From Macrolepiota albuminosa (Eukaryota; Basidiomycota; Agaricomycetes; Agaricales; Agaricaceae), in the NCBI GenBank assembly GCA_027475525.1, contig JAMWFC010000049.1:931297-995296 (forward strand): a stretch of DNA of 64,000 nt, read 5' to 3'. Below, one piece after another: positions 10,255 to 22,100 of the stretch; positions within the stretch are counted from its first letter, which is position 1, and every line of letters begins with the position of its first letter. A program made the translations under genes and the position numbers. The notes under the pieces were generated by a model. That model searched no databases. It had not been told where the DNA came from and saw only the letters and a list, made by a program, of their open reading frames with translations.

Positions 10255-11000
10255 CAAATGATTGTGATGCGTACGAAATCGTCATTTTTCGTCCTTGACC
10301 GAGTCGTTTAATCTTTCTCTTTTGCTACAGTTTCTCTGATACATTATTGTCCGCCGAGTTTGCATTGGTCCAGAAGCTCGTATGTCATCATGACGTCATC
10401 ATTCTATGCCGTTATTATTGACACTTTTTCCCCTCTTGACAGTAGTATGCCCTAAATCAATGTGCGTTATGTCCGTTCTGATCTGGTTTTTCACAGCAAT
10501 GTCGGAGCTAGGAACTTCCTTTTCATCAACGTTCCCCCTGTTGATCGCTCCCCAGGTACTTTTCTCCTGATTTTGTCGTCCAATTGTTTCATGATTATTT
10601 TGTCAGATGACCGCACAGGGTACCACGGCCACCTCACTCGAAGCGAGCGTCATTGATGGGTTGAACACTAAATTGCTGCAATATGCCGCCGATTTTAAAG
10701 CGAACAACCCCGGGGTATGTACCGCGGAATGCTCCTTAATGGATCTCGAGGTCAAACGGTATTCTCATAGGTGACAAATTACTTCTGGCATTCTAACGCT
10801 CTGTTCTCGACTATCCTCGATGATGCTACTACTGCTTATGGCTTCATTGATAATTCAAACATCGGCTGGAACTCGAATGACTTTTGGGGGTGAGTTCGCT
10901 TTATCGTTAATCAGATTGATTTTTTTTAAATTTACTGTTGTATTGTCTTCCTACAGTAACAACTACCATCCGAGTAGTATGTCGTTCTCAATCCTTTTTT

Positions 11001-11680
11001 TTTCAGCGCAACTGATACCTTGATTAAGGTTACACTCACTACTATTTTGGACAGCAGGCTGGTGAAGTCGTTCTTAAAAACACTATTTGGTGAATGACGT
11101 CGGAGTCGTGTATCATCCTGTATTCTGTGTGAGAGTTCGTATAGAGACAATAAAACTACATGACACCTTGAGTTGAACGTCATACTATCAAGTCGACCGT
11201 CACGCGCCCTGGTGGATCTTTCTTCCAAAAATCGCTCAAGTTCGCCGCTGGTGACGCTACGCCGAGACTCCAAGAAAAAAAGAATGATCCCGGAACCGTT
11301 CATATGGCTAGAAGCAAGAGCGTGTAACTCGATTTTGATCATTTCGGCAGCAAAGTGACATTCCTGAGAAGTTTGCACGCCTCTTGTATGATTGCCAACC
11401 AGACGAGACACTCCAGAAGACTATGTACATTGAATTCCAAGCAAGACAGTGTACATAACAATTAAGGGGAACTAGGTATCAAGATTAAGGACAACATGTA
11501 TAGAAAGTAGTAGATCGAAAGCAAAGCATGAGGACAGCAATTCAAAGATAGCACGGTGAGATAGCGATTAGAGATCAGATGAAGTTCACTTCATCACACA
11601 AGAAATTCCGGACATTAGAACACAAGCTTCGAACGAAGATAGAAAAAGACGATAGACGATTGAAACCGGGAAGGAACATA
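11001..11680. other. Gene-poor stretch downstream of CE16 and of the zinc-cluster gene
   Basis: Only unsupported short frames on both strands. It holds the two 3' untranslated regions of convergent transcription units (CE16 plus strand, regulator minus strand). Nothing else seen. Confidence 0.5.
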
Positions 11681-13356
11681 TTAGTTGTCGCCGTCCCAAT
11701 CAGATCCCGACTCGTCTGAGTAATCCGACATCGCAACATCCTTGCTAATCTTCACAAGTTCAAGAGCGGCCAGTCTCGGCGTGATATTACTCGATGGAGA
11801 AGAGGAAGCTTCAGATGCTACGTCATGAGCATCAACGACAGACTTTTTCTTGCGCATTCCACGTCGGTTAACAGTCGGATACTGACAATCCAGCCCACGA
11901 CGCGCACACTGACTGATGAGTGAATGAGTAAAACAGATCAAGCACACGAGTAGAGTCACAATACACTTACTTGCAAGTGGGATCATTACTTCCCTTCGGT
12001 GGCGGCCCGCACGCGATCTTCCGGCCTCTACAAAAATGGCAAGCCATGATCGGCTTGCCATTTTTGTCTCTTAACATGTTCGGCCGCTTGTCGGGTGGCG
12101 ACGCACTTTTGGAACGCTCGCGGGAAGGCGATCGAGAATGAGAATGAGAATGAGAGTGGGAGTGAGCACGGGGAGGCGACGGAGAATATGGATGAAGACG
12201 TTGGCGGTGGGAATATCGGTGGCGGCGACGGATCGATATGAGGTTCGCATCAATGTGTGGCTCAATCGGCAGTAACGGCAGCGTAGGAACTGGGATCGAC
12301 ACTGATGGTGTCTTGCCGGCGTTGACGACGGAATTGATGTATTCGGCAGTGGTGATCGCGTCTTCCTCCCAGTTGCCAGTGAAATTCAGTTGGACGGCGG
12401 GTGCGTTGGAGGGGACGACCTTGGGCGTAGCAGGAGAGTGTGAAGATGCCGGTGAAGAGGGCGGCGAGTCGATAATGGAGCGCGATGAAGTTGGGGATGT
12501 CGATGGGTAGGGATTTTTCGAAATTCGTTTTCTTGGGGACAAATGAACCTGCACTTTCTGGACGTGCTTCCCTGATCGTTGTGCCGGTGCCAGGAGCTCG
12601 AGGGTACGCAAAATATCATCCTCATGCGGGGTCGGCACCGGTGCTTGTGGCCTATCGATAGCCTAGTCAAGTATCAGTATCTGAAAGATCAACGACAACT
12701 GTCGACTTACTGGAGAGGCCTCCTGGTCGACACGAAAATGTTCCTCGTCGTTGAAGAATGTAGTATCAGCCGTAAGAACACTAGCCGGACTACTGTGAAC
12801 ATCATGACTCATGCTACCACTATAATCATAGTGGACCGGCATGGGAGGTGTCGAAGACTTGGGTACTGCTGATATCTGGGATGCTTTGTGGGGAGGCGTG
12901 GAAGGGGCAGTGAGTGCACCACCCAACGTATAGGTCGTGAAAGGAGCAGTTGGAGTCATAGGATTTGGAGCGCATGACTTAATTTCGTAGTGAGCGACTT
13001 CAAGTTCTGCCCATGGTGCAAAAGGGAATCGCTCGGAAATCCAGCCGTTAATCGCAGCTCGACGAGCCTCGGGAAAGGTGGCGTAGAAGCGTTCGTCCTC
13101 CTCGAATTTCGTTTTTTCGAACGACAAGCATGGAAGAGTAGCAAGAAACTGGTAGATGGTGAGCCACAGAAAAGATCTGGGAGCTGGTAAAACATACCAA
13201 TTCACGTTCGAGCCCCCATTGGAGTTCCGCCTCACGAAAAGACGTTGGGTAAGGAAGGGGAGGCTGCATGAGAGGTGCGGAAGAAGAAGTGGCCGCCGTA
13301 TAGAGAGCATCGTAATTATTTTTGATGATACGTGAGAAATTGAACACTTTCTCCAC
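11681..13356 (-). CDS. Zn2Cys6 transcription factor with a C-terminally placed zinc cluster
   Basis: Four exons on the minus strand: 13356-13198, 13148-12711, 12662-11971 and 11912-11681. Introns are 49, 48 and 58 nt, all GT..AG (GTATGT, GTAAGT, GTAAGT donors). The exons sum to 1,521 nt, or 506 codons plus stop, with no internal stop. The zinc cluster is C407-x2-C410-x6-C417-x11-C429-x2-C432-x6-C439, followed by basic RRGMRKKK. Its third intron falls inside the cluster, after the fourth Cys. N-terminal residues 1-55 include SFREAELQWGLERE; a Ser/Pro-rich middle and an HSHSHSHS tract (around residue 365) precede the cluster. The C-terminus is acidic (DYSDESGSDWDGD). Likely a nuclear DNA-binding regulator; target genes unknown. 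Confidence 0.85.
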
Positions 13357-13387
13357 GAGATTTTGTACGCTGAGAGAGATGTGCGAT

Positions 13388-13550
13388 TTACAGCTATAGA
13401 CCCCTTGCAGTTTGTTTAGTTGTTTTGGCTGTCTATAATCACATTACCTAATATACATGACTACAGATACAAAATTGGAATTCCATCCCGGCAGAAGCTA
13501 ATATCAGCCAAACAACTAAACAAGGAGCCGGTCTATGAAAACAGCTGTAA
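13388..13550. mobile_element. Small fold-back element (MITE-like) upstream of the regulator gene
   Basis: 163 bp with imperfect inverted ends: TTACAGCTATAGACC...TTTGTTTAGTTGTTTTGGCTG on the left, and CAGCCAAACAACTAAACAAGG...GGTCTATGAAAACAGCTGTAA on the right. It begins about 30 bp upstream of the regulator ATG and would form a stable hairpin. GCGA occurs beside both ends, but a full target duplication is not clear. Confidence 0.7.
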
Positions 13551-14440
13551 GCGAACTGTCAAAGTGAAAAGCGGTTAGACTCATACCTGTACATAAAACA
13601 GGGACGGGAGGCTGAGACAAACAAACTATGTACATATGTAATTGGCAACCATACTCGAGATTGTGCTCCATTCATCCAAGCCGTCTCATGCGAAGTGAAC
13701 CGGCCATGTGTAATCTCTTATAAGTGATGATGCGGAAGTAAAGTTTTATTTATTGTAAAAGTAGCCCAATTGAACTATACTTCTGATTAAATATAGCCTA
13801 CTTCACAAAGATCGTGGGGCTAAGTTGCGCGCACTAGCACTTTGTAAAAGTATTGTAATTTTAATTGATTTAATTTGAATGAAGACTTAGAGTCACACTC
13901 AAAGTTGGGAACAAATAGTATTACTACTAGTAACCCGAAGTCAATTTAATCGCGTTGGCCTAAGACGTCCACTCCCTGGAGACTCCGAGCCGTGGCAAGT
14001 TGTTGTTCCGAGCCTTGGTGCGCGTGGTCCCTCTCTTTTCCGGCTAAACTCTCCTCCGTGGTCTTGGTTGCTTCCTCCTCTCGTCGTCTTCCTGGGGCTC
14101 CTGGTACCGTTTGGTGGCGTGGCAGAGCGTGCTTCCTGCCCGCGGACGTGTTCGAGCGAGGTCTTTTAATTGGGAGGGGGCTTGGAGCTGGCTCTGATGG
14201 TGATGTCAGCAAGATCTCGGAGTTTGTTCCGAGATCTCGTGCCGAACACTGCCACTCAGCGGCTATCTCCTGTTGATCGGTTTCGAATTGCTTGGTTGCA
14301 CGCGCTGTAACCACGGTTTTTGAGTTTACGGTCGTTCATGGACTGAGACATTCTGGGATCTTCTGCTTCGTGAACAAGCGCGCTCTATTTTTTTTTCTTT
14401 GAAAAACTGTCGTCGCACTAGTTGAGTAGAGGAGGGCAGG
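13551..14440. other. No recognised gene
   Basis: AT-rich to 13940. A 122-codon minus-strand frame (13946-14314) has charged, Pro/Arg/Glu-rich sequence and no family resemblance I can name. Nothing else is supported. Confidence 0.4.
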
Positions 14441-14899
14441 TTCGTGTTTATTTGTCTATTTGTCAACAAGTTGGATTGGATTAAGGTACTTCAGGACAGA
14501 AATAAATTTTTCCTTGCGAGATTGATTCTCCCGATTCTAAAAGACTCCTGCTTCGACTGCTGTGACAACGTGAGCGTGGCTGAAGAACTGCTCCAATCTT
14601 TTCAGTCGTCGTCAAGATTGCTTTACAGCATTTGTTCAGATGCTGGTTAGTTGCGCATCAAAGTTAATCTCTGGGGCCACGTTGACGTTAGCTTCGACAC
14701 ACACGAAGCTCACAGTTGCAATAACCATTAACACTTATTCTGAAGGGAAAATGTTTCACCCAATTCGTACATAGGATAATTCGTTCGAAGGCATAATGTA
14801 CTTCGAATATCCTAGAGCTAACATTGCTCCCTGATCAGCATTTGCTCCGCCATGACTTTGAAATAGAAGGAGAGTTGAGAGTAGACCCATCTCTTCTTA

Positions 14900-17800
14900 T
14901 TGCAGAACTAGGGTTTTTTTTGATGATTTCTGATGCAGAGGTGCGTCGTGGCATAGACTCATAATCCTGCTTTTGAACTGAAATATTTTCAGGGGCTGAA
15001 AGCTAGTTGAGGATGTTATAGAAGCTGCGTGTTGCCGGAAAGGCGGACTGCTTCGATTGACTTCCTATCAACATCTGTCGTGGACTCTGGAGGCCAAGAA
15101 AAGTGAGTAACACTCGAATACGTCAAACTCCCGCGCTTCCATGAGGGGATTACAGCTTGCGATTCAAGTGGGCTGGCTCGTGCAGCGTGCGCGAGAGATG
15201 TGTTCAAGCAGAAGCTGATTCTCTATTACCGATGACCATATCCAAAATATACACCTTTGCTGTGGTATAAGATACTCTTATTGGACTGACTTTTTATAGA
15301 TTGTGTTAATGATGCTTCTTGAAAAACCCATCGATGTATTCCGTGTGGCCGAGCATGTGAAGAGGTGTGACAATTGTTTCCATCCTTCTAACAGTGTTTT
15401 CGATGTTTGTGTCCTAGATGTCTCCCGTTACTGCAAGATAATCAAAAGCGAGAGGAGTTGTTAAAAGTCCTGGTGGACGCTGGTGAATCTGCTTGGGCAA
15501 GGGGCGCTCATGAGGTTTCTTCCCCATATTATTACCCCTAAATCACAGCTCCATCTGATTTCTTTTTACATGATAGTTGGCTATCCGCTCGTTTCTGAAT
15601 GCAGGGAGGGTCGTTACTACGAAGTGACCGTTGGACAAATGACTCGGCTAGTACACTTTCCTTGCTTTCCAGACTGTCCGAGTGAGTCTTAATACAACGT
15701 GTAATGATCCATTTTGATTGAAGATCATTGGCTAGACTTTTCACTTGGAAAGGCACGTTCTTTGTGGTATTGAACCTAGCAAATAATTTTGACGCTATCC
15801 TTAGGCGATTACACCACGTCTAATTCTATACTTGACGAATGCGAAACACACGCCAAGGCACCCGAAGACATAGCCAACATTATCCGCCTGAGGTCGCGAA
15901 ATTATCTGTTCTGTAACAGTTATGCGGAGGCGCTAAACCAAACTCTTTATGCACTCAAGCATCTAGGTGTTGAGCTGAAAACAGCGCCTTCGGAACATGA
16001 GGCGGATGCCATGTTTGATCTAGTCAAGAACGAAATCCTTGCGGTCGGATTTGACGAGATAATGAGGGATACCAAGGGCCATTGATAAGAGGACAGAACT
16101 TGCGATTACTCTTCTAAACGATGCCGGTTTGTATCGTCTTGAGCTCAAGCTTTCACTATATTTTCAATATACGTAAAGGTCTCAATTCGTATTGGATGCC
16201 TTCATCTTCGACCTTTGCTAATGTTGTCGGTTTAACTGTATGTGAACTTCGATTTCTTTCCCAAATCCTCAATGATTTGGTTTGACAGACGATACAACTT
16301 GCTCTACGGTATGTAATTACCAGGCCTTTTCATCGTCATTATTACTATTTCTAGGTGTGGCATGGCTCCGGGCACGGCCCTTGGCTTCTTTTGGGCTTTA
16401 GGAGGCGAGCTCAACATCACTGAACGTAGTTCACTGTTCTTGACATTATTCACTTATCAGCCGTCGCCGAGAAAAGGGAATTGTACCGATTCTCTGTTGA
16501 TCTTGGCAAGCTCGCCGTGATGATCGCTGACAAGCACGAGAAGTATGGTGAGTATTACTAAAAACCCTTATATCTACGTCAAGAGCGTTCGACCTGGTGG
16601 TAGCCGTGCTCGAGTCTTATTCTGTGCAATGGTATCTGGCTATGACAATATACACGTTCATGTCAACATAGCTAGACTGGAAAAAGCTATCAAGTATGGT
16701 AATGGAGCGGGGGACCGGTAAAGTCCGATTGTGTCTAATAATAATAATCACTGATAACAGTGATTGATAACATCTATACTAGCATCGCTAGTGCGCACGC
16801 AATAGTTGCACGTTTATATGTCTGCCAACATTGTGGGTTTCGACTTGATTATGTTATCAGTCATCATCAACACCTTTTCCAGTGAACGAACTGGTTGAAG
16901 TTGCTGAGGAGGTGCAATGTAATGATGTAATTATGTACTCATAAGCTCATCCTTATCGTGCTCTAGTGCTTCAGTGACGCGAAGATATGAGGCGAAAGCG
17001 GAGACCCAGCTATCCTGGCTATTGGTATGTTCTGACCTCAGTTTGTCTCTTTGTGTTAATGCTAGTAAGGCGTGTTGAATTGTATTTGGGTTCTTGGCGG
17101 ATATACCATCACACAGTCTGCGGATACTTTGTTTGACACTCAGTCTTTCAAAGAGATCACGTTTTTGGAACAAATCGGCAGTACATCAGGCAGTTCTGTT
17201 ATGTTATTTAGCTGGTGCGCTTGAGTGTATTTCTGTCTTATTATCCTTTGACACGCGTTCATAGGTATAACTCAAGGTAGCCTTTCTATATTCTTGTGTC
17301 TCGGCGGCTCACTTGTAGTATAGGTTGTCAGTTACTTTTGTGCAATGAAGCAGCAGAAATTGGGTTTTCTGTCTTTGCTTCATGACATGGACAGCCAAAG
17401 TAGGCTCATTACTCCAACTTTTTCTGGATAGACCCCATGAAAAGCATTAAAGTCATAGGCACATCCGTTATTCTCTTTTCTTTCACAGTTTGGCCATAAT
17501 TGCTTGTATTCGAAGAGGAAGGCTGTCAGAAGCTGACCGACAGCGATACCTTCGTCAAATAGCTGAAAACCAGGCATATATCAGAAAGCAAGTCTACTGA
17601 GCTTTTGGAACTCTTTGGTTCTGATCTGTTCTCAGATGGCTTTCACCGAGCCCTGTGAATACAAGCACATGTGTTGCTTTTTGGTGGTATGTTTTGGTTT
17701 TAATCCCTTTACCATCCCTCCTGATGCGTGTCAAATAGGAAGCGGAGCTGACATCATTAAAGAGGAGTCCTGATGCCTGTCGCCTGTATGATGTAGCTGT

Positions 17801-18060
17801 CAGGGTAGGCACCTTCTCCTGAAGTCAGGATCTCGCGCGCATCATACTGTTAATAACAGATTTGCTGTCGAAAATGATTGGGTTATGGAAGAGGGCTGGG
17901 CCCTTTATCTCGTACGCATGCTCCTTGGGAGAGAAAGTGTGAAACTAAGCGTCCTTTTTCCATTAGCAAGGAAGCCATTTTGTGAGATGTAGCGTTGAAG
18001 GTTTAAGAAGCGAGCTTCAATGACGAGCCATAGCTCGCCATTCGCAATGGGGTGCACGAG
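14900..18060 (+). pseudogene. Remnant of a group X-type hybrid histidine kinase (AAA/TPR-like central module)
   Basis: Many short exons with plausible introns carry FRVAEHVKR (about 15335), LPLLQDNQKREELLKVLVDA and GESAWARGAHE (15422-15512), LDECETHAKAPEDIANIIRL (15830), LVKNEILAVGFDEI (16020), RTELAITLLNDAG, MAPGTALGFFWALGG (16360), ELYRFSVDLGKLAVMIADK (16475) and IARLEKAIKYGNGAGDR (16670). This succession resembles the region between the N-terminal Ser/Thr-kinase-like domain and the GAF domain in large fungal hybrid histidine kinases of the Mak2/Mak3 type. Neither the kinase-like start nor the HisKA/HATPase/receiver part is present. Stops appear towards 17900-18060. I infer a truncated relic; the family call is from memory. 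Confidence 0.5.
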
Positions 18061-18844
18061 GCATCGTGTTGGTGACTTTTGGCTGATTTTGTCAACTCCT
18101 TAAATTGACTCTCCTTTAGTGCCTATCTCAATTCTTCCCCTAACACTCGATCCCAGCGTTCTCTCAAATGTCAGTGATTGTGATGGCTAAACTTCCTATA
18201 GCTGTTCTCCCTCTTTTCGCTGAAGCGCAAATGCAATGGTTAGATTCGTTGTGGAACGTTTCTACCCCTTCGGACAAAGTAAGAGAGTTCTGTCCTTGCA
18301 GTGCTTGTTCTTCTTCTAATATAGCATTTAGAAATCTGTCGGGCCCATTGGTACTCTTGCAACCAACTCAGCCTATTGCAACTATAGCAGCATGGTACTA
18401 TTCCATTACTTCATAGTGATTCCTTTTATTAACAAAGTGTAGCGACTGGAGCCAGAAATCCCTGCGTTCTCTGGAGAGCTATAAAATGGGAACACGTCAC
18501 CATTCACGCTTGTTTTATAGGCTGAGCGGTCGACTAGGCGCATTGATGAGCTCGCCGTAATTTTAAGCCAATCAGTTGCCTTGGTAAGAGTGTATTGTTT
18601 TTTTTTTTATGCACGACAGACAACTTAAGTTTCTTGCTATCTCACAGGTAATTGAATGCTCCCTGTTGTCTTTCCCTGTAGATACCCATACTGCCCTGTT
18701 ACACCCCAATGCAAGATCTATAGCAGACCTGATGTCGTATTCGAGCACGATCATGACACTCATGGAGGAATCCAGCAATCAATACTTTAAATGTGCTGTC
18801 ATGCTCCATCTCTATCCTGCCTTCGGACGCTTGAAGCCCAGGTG

Positions 18845-19088
18845 TGTTGCAGCCGATTGCACAGACAGTCACAGACTGAGAACACTGAAGAGACTAATGC
18901 TCGATTAGACGTAAGAACTGGGTGTTCGCGTTTAATGATAATATATTGAAGTATAAACCGACTACGTACCTGGGTGTTCGTGTTTAATGATAAAGAACGC
19001 AGAAACACCCAGGGGTGAAAATAATCCAACCGCACGTGATGTGTCATGTGAGTAGGTCATGTGAGTACTGAGCCATAAGTTCTCAACA
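18845..19088 (-). repeat. 3' LTR of copia-2
   Basis: 244 bp; differs from the 5' LTR at one TG versus CG (TTCGTGTTT versus TTCGCGTTT) and at CACGTG versus CACATG. Contains two direct copies of ATCATTAAACGCGAACACCC (minus strand) and two copies of TACTCACATGA. Confidence 0.93.
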
Positions 19089-19115
19089 CTCCCACCTGGC
19101 GAGGTGCCCACATCG

Positions 19116-22100
19116 TCACTGAAGATCAGCCCTAGAGAATTCTCCGACGAGACCCATTATCCGGCGGAGCTTGTCAACAAGAGCAGGAGAAAGTGGTTTA
19201 GTAAGTAGGTCGGCAGCCATGTCCTTGGTAGGAATGTAAGCAGGACATATTTTTCCGTCATCAACGGCTTGGCGCAACCAGAACCAATGACGGTCAAGGT
19301 GCTTAAGGCGCCCCATGTGTTTGGGCTGTTTCGAAACATTGATGGCTGACGTATTGTTGATATTGAGGACCAGTGCAGTGGATTGTGGCATTCCAATGTC
19401 CGCAAGGAAGTTTCGGAGCCAACAGAGCTCACGACTGGTTTCACTCGCAGCAACGAACTCAGCTTCGGTAGTGGAGAGTGCGACGAGGGTTTGCAGTTTG
19501 GACATCCAGCTGACTGCACCGCCAGCTACCAAGAGGAGGGAACCAGTAGTGGATCGCCCATTATCTGGGTTGCTGCCGTGGTCCGAGTCAGTGTAGGCAA
19601 TGAAAGGGGACAATGCAGAGTCAGCTGAGTATTCGATCCTGTAATCTAGGGTACCTCGAATATACTGCATGAGATGTTTGACTGCCTGCCAATGCTTGGG
19701 ACCAGGGCAAGAATTGAATCGACAGAGGACGCCAACAGTGTGTGCGATATTGGGGCGTGTACACATGGCAAGGTAAAGGAGGGCACCCATGGCTTGAATG
19801 TAGGGAACAGAGCGCATCTCTTCAATCTCACCTGGCGTAGATGGTGCGTCGGCTTTAGATAAGCGCACGCTAGGATTGAGAGGTGTCATGACCGCCTTGG
19901 AATCTAGCATGTTGAACCTCGAGAGGACATTGATGGCGTAGGATCTCTGGTCAATCCAGAGCTTGCAGTTTGGACGGTCACACGTGACTACAACACCTAA
20001 AAGAGCGGTGGTCGGGCCAAGATGGCGTAACTTGAAGTGCTTCCGCAACTCTGCGATTGTTTTAAAAATTGCAGGCCGAGATTTCAACGCGAGTGTCATG
20101 TCGTCAACGTGAACAGGGACAATAATTCGCACCTGGTCTCTAAGGTAGACATAGACACAAGGGTCAGATGTAATCCGAGAGAAACCTAATTGCAGAAAAA
20201 CTTCGTGCATACACTTGTGCCACAGATTTGCACTCTGTTTGAGTCTGTAGATTCCCTTCTCTAGTTTTGCGCAAGGGGGTCCTTCACCTGGTTTTCGCTC
20301 GACGTGAGACGGAACTTCCTCGGGAAAACCCTCCGGAAACTTCATGTACAGGTCAGCATCTACGATGCCGTGAAGGAAGGCTGACGATATATTGACAGAC
20401 TCAAGGTGCATGTCCTCGAGTGCTGCCAAAGCCAGAACTGTTCAAACTGCGGCCCATCGGGCGGTAGGGGCAAAGGTTTCATCAAAATCAACTCCAGGTC
20501 GCTGGCTGAATCCCTGAGCGACAACGCGGGCTTTAAAACGTTCAATCGTGCCGTCTGGGAGGTGCTTAACCTTGAAAACCCATCTTGAGCCAATTGCTTT
20601 ACGACCCGGTGGGAGATACACTGCTCGCCATGTTCCATTATTCTTCAGAGCATTCATCTCCTCACACATGGCCTTATGCCATTCAGCTGCCTCGTTACTT
20701 GCCATGGCTTCTTTGTAAGACCTTGGATTTGTGTCGTGTCCTCCGACCCTGTATGCTGCTGCCGAGTTGGCAAAGATGGTCTCGAAACCGCCGAGATCTG
20801 TGCCGTGTTCGACATAGGCACGCCCAGCCATAATAGTCGCGTCCACAGAGTTCACATTGATGGTAAGCACAATGTCTTGCTCTCCAAGCTCATCTATATC
20901 ACCTATGTCAACATCCCATAGTGCCTCTTCCTCCGATATGTCGGTACGAGGTGAGGGAGGTGGCGGTGGCGGTGGGTCACGAATTAGCGGTGATTCGTGA
21001 TTAGCTTGGCACTCAACTGTGTCATAGTATTCAGTGTTACGATTTCATGCAGGCATGCGTGTTTGGTGGCTTGGTTCATGTGGTGGCAGAGGCGGTCGAG
21101 GCTGTCACAGTGTGCGTAAAGTTGGCACAGGCTCATGAGGTCTGGGCATAGCTCCCACCGTTCCAGCAGGTACTCCCACCGAATTGATGTTATCTATCGG
21201 CGTCAAGGGTTTGTCAGGGTAGGTGATGTCGACGTTTTCCTGTTCAGGGTCAATCGTAGGGATCACTGGATCAAGCAAATCGTAGGGTGGGTATTCGGGT
21301 AGGTTGTCAAACGCATCAAGTGATGGAGGTGGTGGCACGTCGGTGGATGACAGACCTGGGAAACAACTTTTGTTGAATACAACATCTCGCGATATGACCA
21401 CTTTGCCTGTATGCGGTATGTACACTTTCCATCCTACGTTGTTGCTCAGATAACCAACAAATATCCCAGGAAGCATGTGGCCCTGTAAACCACGTCTTTT
21501 ATCTCTGTTTATCAAGACATATGCAGCACAGCCAAAAATGCGGAGATGACCGATACGTGGCTTCTTACCCTTGTACGCTTCAAAAGGGGTTATGTTGCCT
21601 GGGAGAGCTGATGTTGGTGACCGATTATGTACATGACGGTAAGCTCTGAGCGCGTGAGCCCAAAAACTTTCAGGTAGGTTGGCCTCTGTCAACATTGCTA
21701 TAATAGCTTCCTTAATGGTTCTGTTCATGCGCTCGGCAACCCCATTTTGTTGCGGCGTGGCGACATTCGTGAACTTGAGGCGTATACCATTTGTTTTGCA
21801 AAAATCTAGGAATGTTCTTGACATGTATTCTCCCCCTTTGTCGTGATGTAAGCATTTTAGTGTCATACCCGTCTGACGTTCCAATTGTGCCTTGTAGAGT
21901 TTAAACGCTTCGAAAACGTCACTTTTCTTGAACATATCATATGCCTCCATCCAGCATGTACAGTCATTGACGAAAGTTGCCCACCACCTTCGGTTAGTAA
22001 GGTGCGCGCCACGTTGCATTGGTTTGTGCACGTCACTGAAAACACGTCCTAGGATTTCAGTTGCCCTGTCCGCTACATGGGGAAAAGGTGCCCAGTGCTG

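Larger units (their letters stand above)
8215..11000 (+). pseudogene. CE16-type (GDSL family) acetylesterase pseudogene
   Basis: Segments in order: a Ser/Thr-rich linker as found after a CBM1 module (about 8225-8340); SDSYTQTGFD, where family members have GDSYTxTGF with the nucleophile Ser (about 8402-8440); GGENWVDHV and YNYAYGGVTIDA (8461-8636); LSLTDQVNQFLNGAG and FSIWIGINDIGNSYYLGGD (8957-9100); LLSAEFALVQKL (about 10340); ARNFLFINVPPVDRSP (about 10505-10555); then NSNDFWG and NYHPSS with the catalytic His (10865-10985). Introns near 8347-8400, 10381-10496 and 10554-10605 look normal. Frameshifts occur at about 8240, 8320 and 8455, and the signal peptide and CBM1 are missing. Two mobile elements interrupt it. 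The ancestral enzyme would deacetylate plant cell-wall sugars outside the cell. Confidence 0.75.

Noticed and set aside
13946..14314. 122-codon minus-strand open frame as a gene
   Set aside because: No recognisable motif, no intron signals and charged low-information sequence; not enough support.
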